From NCBI RefSeq assembly GCF_014898815.1, contig NW_026515503.1, positions 181,915-245,914 of the forward strand: 64,000 bases of DNA, read 5' to 3'. The notes under the pieces are model-generated. The model saw only the letters and a list, made by a program, of their open reading frames with translations. It was not told the origin of the DNA and did not search any database. Of the stretch, positions 32,801-44,000 are shown piece by piece; the first letter of the stretch is position 1, and the number at the start of each line of letters is the position of its first letter. A program made the translations under genes and the position numbers. The stretch comes from Panonychus citri (lineage: Eukaryota; Arthropoda; Arachnida; Trombidiformes; Tetranychidae).

Positions 32801-35087
32801 AAATCTCTTGCTGTGAACATTGTTAAAATGATATTATCTCATTATCCAAATGATTATTGTGCAAACTATTTACCACTTAATTATCATGTTATCATTAGAT
32901 GTTAATTGTTTAACAGTAAGGTGGAAGATCATTTTGTAGGTGTGAGAGTTTAAGTGAAAAAAGTTCTGAGCCTTGAATTGTAATATTTATCTCATTCTTT
33001 GTATTTATATTGATAAGATATTTACATTAATTTGTCATTAAGCTTAAGGGATGATAATGATGATGATAATAAATCAAACGTTGTTATTAAATTCAAGTTT
33101 GTACAAGATTATAAGTTTTATCGTAATCATGTTTTTCTTGGTGATGCAAAAGTTTCAAACTTTTTCAACAGTTTTGATTCATTGATAATTCAGTGAACAT
33201 TTATCATGATCATGGTTTTCAAATTCAGAATCATAAATATTTTAGCAATTTATAATTTTCTATTAATAATAATAGTCTATATACTATTGCTATATTAATA
33301 TGAAATGTTTATGGACTAGTTGATGAAAATGTTATTTTTTCAGTTAGATTAGTTACTTGGTGGTTAAGTGTTTCATTAATCAATTTGTTATCTCATGTTG
33401 ATTTACTGATTTTTAATTATTGAACTGTCATGCCAAGTAAAAAATCAAGGGATAGAAAGTGATAGGATATGCATGTAAAAACATTGTGCCTATCTGATTC
33501 TGAGTGAATGTATTTCCACAATTATTTACTATGTAAGTTTATTGTTTCGTGAGTTATATTAAGCATTTGGTTAATTGTATCACTGTTGTCATTCATTGTA
33601 AACATTGTGTATCTTTTTTCTAGCTGATAAGGTGAGTGAGATGAGGTGGTTAATATCTGTATGTTTATCGAGTAAAGTTATTTTTTATGTAGCATGTATA
33701 TTATAGATATCTTCCAATGCCATACTCGCACAAACACTTGATGATAATAAGAATGCAAAGGAAGCAGAAAAAACCAAGTCACTTGTATATTGTAAATCTA
33801 GTTTGATTCACTTTTTCACTAATATTATTGCAATAATAATAATATCGATTTTTATCTTCTTTCTCTTTTATCATTCGCATCTTCATCAGCAAACGTGTAT
33901 GTCTGCATCTTTCTTTCTGTCTCTTTGTTGAAGTTGAAGTGAATAAACTTTGAGTGACTGAGTCCCTATTGTTTTAATTAGAATAATTATTTTGTTTCAA
34001 TTAAACTCATCAAATCGGTCTAAAACAATTAAATCAATATTTTATTTAATTTCCATTATCTTAGAAATTAAAATTAGTTAAATATTTTTTTTAATCGAAA
34101 TAATTTTTAGATTTTAACCCTTTCGAATTGCCCGCTCTAAAAAAAATTTGGACAGTTTTAGGTACTTGACTGTACTATTGCTTTTTTATCTTCAGGTAAA
34201 TCTTAGTTGAGTGTTTTGTTTTTCACTTCTTCTTTTATCATAATCATTATCTTTACGTCAATGGTTGAGAGTCAATCACTAATTATATAATATTGCAACA
34301 TGGACTTAACACCGAATTTATTTTAAAGGCAACTGAACTTTAAAAAGTAACTTTTTAAAAGTTTAATTTAATTTATCAAAACTCTTTTTTTCTTACGTGA
34401 AATTATGTAAATATACACATGTAAATCTAGGTTTCTTTCACATAAATCAGCATCTATCTTTTTTAAAAACCCCCATGAAAACCCCCCATACACTTATGAG
34501 CATGAGAAAGCAATTTTCAGACTAAAATCTCTTATATTTCTCTTACATTGTACGGAAAAAAGTTCAGAAATTGACTAAAATCTCATCGTATTTTCGGATG
34601 AATCGAAGTTGAAGTTCTAAATTTACTAGACATAATTAAAATGAAGTTGATCTGCTATATATTATTATGATGAGTAAGTTTTGCACGAAAAATTAAACCA
34701 ATATTAAATATTGATTATTCCACAAAATTCACTGGTTCTGGAGAAGTCAATGTTTTTAATAAATGTAATATTAATTGTTTAAATTTTCAATAATTAAATA
34801 TTTATAATCAGAGAAAAAATTGAACTCGAATATCTAGCTTTTTCTTAAGAAAATTCAAAGTTCACCATGAAAATAAGAAATGTCCATTGACTCAATAGTA
34901 AAAACGATTTCAGTATCATGGACTTTAAATTTTGGCCTAGAAGAAAATTTTCAAATTTTGATTAATCTAAAGATTTAGAAATGAAAACTCTAAATTCATT
35001 ATTCTGAAAAAATTAAATCTTGGTAAGAAATAGTTCGAGATATATTACTTTCGTTTTGTTAATGTTCGATTAAATTTTGTTTAAAAC

Positions 35088-35297
35088 TACAGCGTGTAAA
35101 GAAAGTAACGTTCAAAGGGATGAATTTTTCCCGTTGCGCGATTGCCTTGAATTAGTTTGTTTATTTTCTCCTCAATTAGCCGTTAAAATTTTCTTAACTC
35201 AAAGTAAAAATCAGACGATAGAAATAAATTGATCAAATGGACTGCTATCAATTCACGCATCTTAAACCCATGAACGTTACTTTCTTTACACCCTTTA
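35088..35297. mobile_element. Tc1/mariner-like MITE (about 206 bp)
   Basis: Terminal inverted repeats share GTGTAAAGAAAGTAACGTTC. The left copy starts at 35094 and the right copy, reversed, ends near 35291. On both sides a TA dinucleotide (35088-35089 and 35296-35297) stands the same distance outside, as expected of Tc1/mariner TA duplications. The 206-base body is too short to encode a transposase and no frame is present. The outermost four bases of the two ends differ. Confidence 0.72.
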
Positions 35298-35886
35298 ATG
35301 CAATATCAATTAATCAATCAACAATCTATTAAATATAACGGAAACCCCCATAAAATACCCCATAAGATACAAGTTGAATTAAATATAATTCTCTTTGAGT
35401 CTCTTTGACTCTTAGTTGCTGAGAAAATCGCAAAAAAAAACATCGGCGAAAATAGCTGAATAGCCCTTTATGTCTTAATTAGAGCATTCACGAGTTATGA
35501 AAATAATTTAATAAGATTGAAACTATAATCTCCATTCCAATGTCTTGTTGTTTTGAGTAGTAACTTGTACAAAAAGTGGACGATTTTAGTCAAGATAATT
35601 TTCAATGTCAAATATACTAGTCAATGTCATTGCAAGGTTAAATGAACAATTCTATTTTTTGACTGTTTTGGCTCGATTCGCCTCGCATAATATGGATAGA
35701 ATTTCTCTTCCTAGTGCAATGGACTCATAACTCTTCAGTATATATACGACATAATGTAACGGAACTGAATTACCGCTGTACAGCCCCCAGCCTAGTTAAA
35801 ATACTAACTTAACCTACTCCGCTGATATTCCTAACATAACCTATGATAAAAATAATCTTTAATAATTAATAATTAATCTTAAATAG

Positions 35887-37350
35887 GGATGAAATTGAAG
35901 CAAATACTCTTCAGATACCTGATGAAGCAGCTTACACAGAGGAATCAGTACCTACTTCATTCAAAGTAGCTAACGTGAATGTTACCTGTTTGAAAAAAGT
36001 AAGTAGAAAGTATAAAGTTCCTTCATGATACTGTGATTAACGATTTTCTTATTCATTATTCGAATGTTTGGAAATCACATGAAGTTATTTTCGTATTCGA
36101 TTCAATTTACACTTTGCTATTGCAACTGCCACAAAAATCTTGGCTAAATCTGCTGTCGTCCGACATATTCAAGAGAATCAGGCTCTAAATAGAGATATAA
36201 TATTAGTGCCTATGAATAAAAATAAATGTCATTGGATTCTTGGTGCAATTGTTTGGAAGTCTAAAAGAATATACATATTTGATTCGTTAAATTCTGATGA
36301 CTATTGGAATGATTTTCATTCGCTATTAAAAATCGTTATTTTGTCAACATTAATCGCTGGTAACAAACATACGCACTCGATAGTTAAACCCAAAGAGTAG
36401 AGAGAAAGAGACAGCACATAACAGAAAAACTATGAGGCAACATTTTTTTTGGTGTCGCGAGGTGGAGCCACTAGTAGAGTTGAAAAGAAAGAGAGAAAAG
36501 AAAGAGAAACATAGTAAACTCAATGCAGAACTCAAATCTAATTGTTTTAATGATTTTAACAATTTTTATAAATTAATTAAGTTAATTCTTAATGGTTTTA
36601 TGCTCTTCGTCCACAATTTAAGGACACTGATCGGTTAATTGTTACTCGAGTCTTGGACAATAAAGTTTTTTTAAAATCAAATCGTCGAATATTTAAGAAC
36701 AATTAGGTAAATTTTTACGATCGGTAACAATAATCAGCCCGAAAGTCTTAAACGCACTTTTCTAGGAAATATCTGTTTCGTTTATGATTTAATTCAACTT
36801 AATCGAATTAATTAGGAATTTTTAAACAAATCTTATAAATCAGACCTTTAAGATCAATTTAAATCAGAGCTAATATGTTCCATTCAATTGATTTATTATC
36901 TCAGTATAGATGTAGTGTATGTGTAAGTGTATACTTAAGAATGAACAAAAGTAAATAAAACCACACATAACAGCATAACTTATGAAATTCAAGAAATCGC
37001 CCAACTGTAGAACTTATTAAGACTCAATTAATTTATAAAAATTGTTAAAATCATTAAAAACAATTAGATTTGAGTTCTGCATTGAGTTTACTATGTTTCT
37101 CTTTCTTTTCTCTCTTTCTTTTCAAATCTACTAGTGGCTCCACCTCGCGACACCAAAAAAAATGTTGCCTCATAGTTTTTCCTTCCTGTGCTCTCTCTTG
37201 GTTTTTACTCTTTGGTTAAACCCAAATTCAGAGGAAGGATCAGAACTTTAATCTTGTTTAGATTAATTCAGAATAATGATAGTTCCAGATGATTATTTCC
37301 TCGTCTTTATTATTTGTTATTTATCTGATTTACTGATTCCTTGTTAATCC
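35887..37350 (+). pseudogene. Ulp1/SENP-like (C48) cysteine protease gene, broken
   Basis: C48 proteases cut ubiquitin-like modifiers such as SUMO from targets. A possible first exon (35887-35998) lies between an AATAG acceptor and a GTAAGT donor. The next exon, from about 36090, encodes the protease core: ILVPMNKNKCHWILGAI then RIYIFDSL, with the catalytic histidine (HW) and aspartate (FDS). At 36391 an 824-bp foldback element interrupts it. Past the element, from 37215, the frame resumes and reaches QNND followed by Ser-Ser where the family has the oxyanion glutamine and the active-site D-C-G. The cysteine therefore appears replaced, and the frame then shifts. Several features point to a dead gene. 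Whether it came from a host SENP or from a transposon-carried Ulp1 is open. Confidence 0.65.
36383..37222. mobile_element. Non-autonomous foldback transposon with ~195-bp inverted repeats
   Basis: The left arm (36391-36586) is repeated in reverse complement at 37023-37214, with near identity over most of about 195 bases. This includes ACTATGAGGCAACATTTTTT, GTGTCGCGAGGTGGAGCCAC and AACTCAATGCAGAACTCAAA. The outer ends start CAAAGAGTA. The host sequence GTTAAACC (36383-36390 and 37215-37222) is duplicated; up to 12 identical bases make the exact duplication 8-10 bp. Removing one copy and the element restores the reading frame of the protease it interrupts. Long inverted repeats with an 8-10-bp duplication suit hAT or Mutator-like elements. 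No transposase is present. Confidence 0.82.
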
Positions 37351-38299
37351 TTAAGTTGTTATAATACGAGTAAAGAATTTTCTTGCATAGTTTTAGTATA
37401 TCGATCATGTCAATTCCTAAGAACTATTTGAAAATACGTAATTTACAACAAAGAATTTAATCTTATCTGAAGATTTAATGAATTCGTTATGGTGGTTGGG
37501 TAAATTTATCGAAATCGGTCTACGAACGATTCATTTCAAATCATCTTCGTTGGAAGCCACATGATAACCAATTTGAAATCTTAGATTCGTGTATTTCCCT
37601 TTTCTATCAATTCTTTTGAAATCGTTTTATCTTAGGCCTCATTTTACCTTTGAGTATTCGAAAATTCCCCGTTTGAGATTGTGAACATAACTACAATAAA
37701 CAGAATATTGATCTGTTTATATATTAATAATTCATCGATTTACATGTATCTTCAATCGAGATTCTCGAACCTGTTTTCTCTCGTGTTCATTTATTCCAAT
37801 TGAATCGTCGTTTATTTCAAGTTTTTATCAAAACCCTGCCCGTTTGATGTCATCCAGTTTCCCAAAGAAAACGTGTTCAGAAAGTTACTATCATGCTACA
37901 AGTGCAATTTTAGTCAGTTAATCTGATCAATTCAATTGTTTATTCTCATATAACAAAGATAACCTCTTAGAGCCAAGGAATTAACTTTGATTGAGGTGAA
38001 AAAAAGACCACCATTAATTATTGATCTTGAAATTTATTATTAATAATATAAGTAACAAGGTATATATTTCTTCAATATATTCAACAAAAATTATTATGTG
38101 TGATATATGTGATAATAACAATGAGAGTTGGGCAACAATTTAAATGATGAATAATATAAGATGAGATGAGATTAAATGAAGTTGAATAAATGCTCAGTTG
38201 TATCGTGAAAACGATATTGACACCGTAATGTTTAACCAAGAGGCTTTCACTTGATGAAATTTCCTGAAGTTTAGGATTATATTTAATTATATTGATATT
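37351..38299. other. Non-coding DNA between the protease remnant and the SLC46-like locus
   Basis: No supported gene is visible. The minus-strand frame 38081-38341 overlaps the tail of the SLC46-like remnant but shows no independent family features. Confidence 0.5.
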
Positions 38300-40314
38300 T
38301 ATCGGGTTCGATTTTCTTGCCATTTTCAAGATCATTAGCATGAGATTTCTCGCTCATTTCTACATTTCCATTTCCAATCGAATTTGGGTTATCACTTTCT
38401 GGTTTCTTTGTTGGTCCTCCCATCAGACTGACCAAATTTTACTAACCAAATGTGGCCTTTTAAATTTGACCCAAAGGAAAACGCTGAAAGGTATAATTGC
38501 GGCACAGGCACATATGGAAACATAGACCAGGATAGGAAGTCAAAGTTGCATTGAAAACTCTGATGAGAACCCAATCGGTTCCCAGGGTAGAATTGAACTG
38601 AATACCGATAACATACTGAAAACCCCACCAACTTCATCTCGATCGACAACATTACAAAGAAGTGATCTGACAGCGGCATTGAACAGAGTGAAAACACCCT
38701 GATAATGTAGCAGCTATAAAACCACCGGTGGCCAACCAGGAGCCGGTGATTGTTTGTTCAGCCGCATGGGAAACGATTGCGATTAGTCAAGGTTTATATC
38801 AGATACTCCAAGTCTCTGAATGAAAACTCGAGGCCAACCAATTGTATGAATGCTGGAATCACCCTGACGATTGCATGATACCTTGAATAATCGTAATTTG
38901 ACCAACCATAAGCCTTTTGAGAAAACTGGAAGGTTATATTTCCTCGGAGAGACATTTCGATATGTAAAACAATCTCAGCACCGACAAAAGCAGTAGTACC
39001 TCTCTTCGTCCACCTTCACGCTCTTTGATCAATGTTCCGAAAAGTTTTTCTGAGCATCGATTGAAAAACTTTCGAAATAAATTCTTTAACTGGACCTTCG
39101 TATTCCTCAGATTTTGGGTTTCAACGATTTCTGTGTTTTAATAGGTAAATTATGTTTCGCATGATCAGGATTCTTTTAGCTCGTTTTTCATTCAACCTGT
39201 AAACCGTTGGTACTTTAATTATGAAAAATAAAACAGCAATTAGCTTGAATGTCAATGAGATGATGAACACTCCAAGATAATTGTGAAGTTGATTAGGAAA
39301 CCAAGGTTTCTGATCAAGAATCCAACCTCCAGTGTACTGACCAGCAATCGACCCTAATCAAAAGTAAATGAAACAAATATAAAATCAAATTAAAATTAAA
39401 ATCTTCTCAATTGATTTGTAACAATTAACTAAATACCTGTTAAACTGGCAACATCAATGGAAGCAAATTTAATAATCCGTTTCTCTGGTGGATTAGTCAA
39501 TACAACGTAAGTTTGAAGGGCCATAAATGTATTTCGGATTGTACCAAATATCCAAGGTAAAAGGTCAACAACTAACACGGTTTTCGGATCTAAACAAAAA
39601 ATATCGAAAATTATGTAATTCTTTTGATGATCTGTCCCCTAGCAGATTTCTGAACATAGAGAGTACGTGATTTCAATGAACGATTGGATTAGCTGATTAG
39701 CTAATCCTTGTGATTATAATTTAAGCCTACCAAGCATTTGAATTTATATCTACCTTGATTAGGTGAAAATCAGATCAATATTATCAATCAAAGTTGATCA
39801 TCATTCAATGAATCAAATCAATGTCAACTTCTTAAAGTTGTAAACAAAACTTTTCGACTTTGATTTTTTTTTTCGAGTCTTGGATATTCAAAATTAGGAG
39901 AAAGGAAGTGAAAACAAAATACTCACCCAATTTGAAAAAGATTACATTTCCAATGAGTATGAATATCTGAAGAATACTGGAAATACATGGCATGGTAATA
40001 ATGAACTTTAAGTGATTCGGATAGTTATTAATCCATGAACCTACGAACAGGGTTGTAGCTATTGATGGAAGTTTACTCAGCAGCGATCGATAGCTTGTAA
40101 TTAACGAAGCTTGTTTTAGAATCATAGTTTTATTATCTGATTTATCATCAAGACAATCGTTTAATTTAAATCCAAATTGATTGAGACAAATTTTATCCTC
40201 AATCAGTTGAGTTACAACAGTTGATTGAACCGTTAATCCATACATGAACACCAGGTAAAAAAATTCCATATGAGAATCTTTCAGAATTTCAATCAGCGAT
40301 TTTAATTTACCCAT
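38300..40314 (-). pseudogene. SLC46-family (proton-coupled folate transporter-like) transporter, decayed
   Basis: SLC46 proteins are 12-helix major-facilitator importers. Exon 1 (39927-40314) is intact: ATG, a first membrane helix (FFYLVFMYGLTVQSTVVTQL), the family's Cys-containing loop (KICLNQFG ... DCLDD) and helices up to IFILIGNVIFF, with a GTGAGT donor. Exon 2 (39437-39589) encodes LLPWIFGTIRNTFMALQTYV. Exon 3 starts at 39353 with GSIAGQYTGGW. It soon meets a stop, after which recognisable pieces of the C-terminal half appear in shifting frames: GREEVLLLLSVLRLFYISK, KAYGWSNYDYSRYHA, RSLLCNVVDRDEVGGVFSML, and one near 38580 ending PGLCFHM. At least three shifts are needed. It is a pseudogene or a poorly sequenced gene. 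Confidence 0.75.
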
Positions 40315-41082
40315 TTTCTTTCAACCCTTTTGTTGGTATTACAATTATGAATGAATGACGATAACGGTTAACACGGACTTGGACTTATATATATATTTCA
40401 ACACACGTCAATCAATTAACACTGTAAGTAGACTTGATCGACCGCCGATCATCAACTGACTTAACGGTAAATTTATCTCTCATTTTAACAATTAACGTTC
40501 ATTTTATACTTTTCTCTTCCATCTATCAATTAGAATTGTCATTAACAAAATGTGACGTTTAACATTCCAATAGAATCTTAATAATCTTTATCAAAGTCCT
40601 ATGGATTAATAAGTTTATCCAGATATTTGATATTTTCTCAACAACAAGGTCTTACGATTTTCTTCATTCTTCTCTTTCAGCTGATTATCATGGTGATACA
40701 ATTCAAACCACAGAATTGAATGAGTCTTAGTGAACAGAAAATTCTTTCACCATTAGTAATTTCAATCAATTTTGAAGCTTAAATCAAGTGCGAATTAAAC
40801 ATTCAAACCTCAACCGATAATAACAATTAACTAACTTTAGATTTCTAACTAATACCTAAATTTATCTCTAAATCAACACCAATTATGTGAATCTAAAAGT
40901 CACAGTCTAATATAAGGTCTGAATTTAATCCAAGAAATTATCGTTATCAGAATTTCTCAATAGAAAACTATTTATACTTTGATAAGAATAGAAAAAAGAT
41001 TTAATCATTTCTTGTTAGCTTTACCGTAGATACACATTAATGATATAATATTTTAGAATAAGTTATTCAAAGGAATAAATTA
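40315..41082. other. Intergenic DNA between the SLC46-like locus and the guanylate cyclase
   Basis: It should hold the promoter of the SLC46-like gene (a TATATATATTT run lies at about 40387-40397) and the 3' untranslated region of the cyclase gene, both on the minus strand. No further gene is visible. Confidence 0.45.
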
Positions 41083-44000
41083 TCAACCATTAATTGATTG
41101 CTGAGTATCATGTTGCTGATTAATCGGAATCTCTTCATGGAGAAGCCAATAGGTTCTCATGATCCCTTTACCTTTTATTATAACATCTCCTCTTTCGGCT
41201 ATGATAAATTGCTCGAATTTGTCCAGAAGCATTTTCGTTGCTGAACTTATATGAATTTTCAAAGCTAAAAGATTCATTGACATGAAGAAGAAAAATAAAA
41301 AATAAATTAACAAGATGATCCAAATCAATTAATTTGACTGGAACTTGATTATTCACCTTCTCCCGTCGATTCCATTCGAGACGCTGTATTAATAGTATCT
41401 CCAAACAGACAGTACCTTGGCCTCTTATTACCGACAACACCAGCACAACATGGACCTAATAAAAGAGACCAGTGGTCATTTATTGATATCATTCAGTTGG
41501 ATAAAATTTCGAGCAATTTGTTTACCTGAATGTATCCCGATTCTAAGTTTCAATTTCTCATCTTTTCTGTGTCTTATAACGAACCCATCAACTGATCGTA
41601 ATATTTGTAAGGACATTCGAGCAATTTGTCGAACATGTTCCGGTCCATTTCTTTCAGGTAAACCGGAAACAACCATATATGCATCGCCTATTGTTTCAAC
41701 CTTTAAAAAATTTCGTAGTAATTAAAGAGATATTATTAGTTGATTATCATGATAGCAAATAACATCTATGCACGAAAGTCTAATCAACTAATTGATTGTT
41801 AAAGGTTCTCATCGTGTTACCTTGTAGACATCATAATCGGAAATGATTGAATCAAAGCAGGTATATAAATCGTTAAGGAAATTGACCACTTCAATTGGAG
41901 TGCTATCAGAACACATTGCTGTAAATCCAACGATATCACTGAAATAAACTGTCACAGAATCGTAATAATCAGGAATGACACTCTCTCCGATTTTCAATTG
42001 ATTCGCAACTATCCTGAGTATTTCAGTGTGGAAAACAAAGTTGATTAGATGAAAATCGATATTGGAAAATTTTTCGAACTATTTTTTTACCTTGGTAGAA
42101 TTTGATATAATAATTCTTCAGTTTTCTTCTTCTCTTCAGCAAGTTCTCCAGTTCTTTGTTCAACTATGGACTCCAACTCATTTGCATATTGTTCCATTCT
42201 TTGTAACAATTTCTCCGTTAGTGTAACATTTTCCAATGAATCATCATTCTGACCACTTAATCGAGCGATTAACCTGATCTCTCGCTTAATCTGATTAAAA
42301 TCAGGCCTTGAATGAGGTTCACGAGACCAACATCGAACCATATGATGATAAAGCTCCTTATTTTCACATAAATCGAGAGGTACATCCGGTCTAAGATCGT
42401 GACGAACAACATTATTTGCGATTGCTATAAAAAAGTTCATCAGATTCAACGATTTACATTAATGACAAGCAATTTTTCATGAGAAACTCAAACGAAAAGT
42501 TCAACTGTAATAACTATGCTGTTTTCGAGATGATTTATCTTCTCAACTTACTCTGAATGTCCATACATAAAACATAAGGATGGAATGGAAATGATCGAGT
42601 GATAATCTCTTGTAATATAATCGAGTAACTGTAAACATCTGCCTTTTGTCCTCGATAAACGCAATCATAACAACGTCTCAGTTTGTACTTGGAAACTTCT
42701 GAACATCTACACCGAGTTCTAGTAAGTGAGAGATGACAAAAGGAATGGTCAAGAATCAGGTGAAGAAAAATGTTCGATGAAAATATTCCATGTATATGCA
42801 TGTGTCGAATGTAATCTCACCTATTTCGAGCCTTTTCTACATCATTTATTCTAGTTGAGTTTTGATTCGATTTAGTATTAATGTCCTTGTTAAGTAAATC
42901 AGGTGATAGATAAAGTATCGAGTAAGGGTCAGAATGACCGCTGGAAATGATACCATTTGTTTCAACTGAGACAGTTAGATGAGGCTCAGTGTTGGAAGAT
43001 ATTGTCTTGATTGAACATTTATTCTGATTATGTTGATGTTCATGAGATGAAGGGTTTGATGAAGCTGCGATTCTAAGTTTCTCCAAACCAAAATCAGATA
43101 ATTTGATACAAAATCTAGAATCAACTAAACAATTAGTCGACTTTAATCTTCCATGGTAAATGTGCTCGCTACTGTGAAGGTAACACATTCCAGCGATTAT
43201 GTCATTAATCAAGGAAAATCGAAACATCCAATCCAAATTAAGAGAAAAGTTCATCAATAAATCACGTAATGAGCCTTTGGGACAGAATTCGGTTAAGATT
43301 ACATTTGGAACATCAATACAAGCCCCAATGAAACGAGCCAAATTCTCATGGGAAGTCTCCCTGATCTAGAAAATAGATTTTTTTTTATAAAAGCGAAAAG
43401 TGAAGAGAGAAATTAATTAATCAGATCTGTGAATGGTAATCAATAAAATCTAATTCATGATTCCAGAATCACTTAATTCTAGAGTGAAGATTCATTGAGA
43501 AAAGAAGAAGAGAATTGATATAAGTCAACTGAATTTCCCAATATCCATGAATTATTGGTTAGCCATCTACAGGAAATTAGTTTCAACACATCGATCAAGG
43601 ATTAATTTCAAAATGAGTTGACAAAGAAAAGACAATCTAATATATCCTGGAAATATTATTATTCTTGGTGAAATATTGGATAAATCTACTGATCTGATGG
43701 TGAAAAAAAAAGAAAATCATTTTCTTTATTGAATTTTCAACTCGAAAATTTTTTATTCTTTTAGATTGAATAGTTCAATTGGAATGGATTGAATCAAATT
43801 CTTGATAGATTAAGATAATTGTTTCAAATGATCATTTGATGGTAAAAGTTAACAAATTATCAAGAATCGATTGTGATTTTTAATAGAATATCAATTGGAT
43901 TAATGGATTTAATTCATCCTTTACTTACAATTTTCAATTCCATGAGAATCTCCCTGGTGACCTCAATCCTTTGAGAAGGAAGTTTTTTAATGGCGACCCG

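Larger units (their letters stand above)
22657..35087. other. Gene-poor DNA, possibly a very long intron
   Basis: No supported exon was found in about 12.4 kb. Short frames at 23182, 23671, 25998, 27627, 28483, 30598 and 31722 show no family features. The stretch is rich in microsatellites and in ATCATGATAAT-like sequence, including one perfect TTATCATGATAA at 31157-31168. A short perfect hairpin AATCGGC/GCCGATT lies near 28096. Similar AACCCCCAT(G/A)AAA patches occur near 34466 and 35345 and may be remnants of one unrecognised repeat. It could be the 5' intron of the DPR-like gene, but that is inference. Confidence 0.45.

Noticed and set aside
36432..36638. 68-residue frame within the foldback element, and its mirror at 36350-36562
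   Set aside because: They lie in the terminal inverted repeat and show no transposase features.
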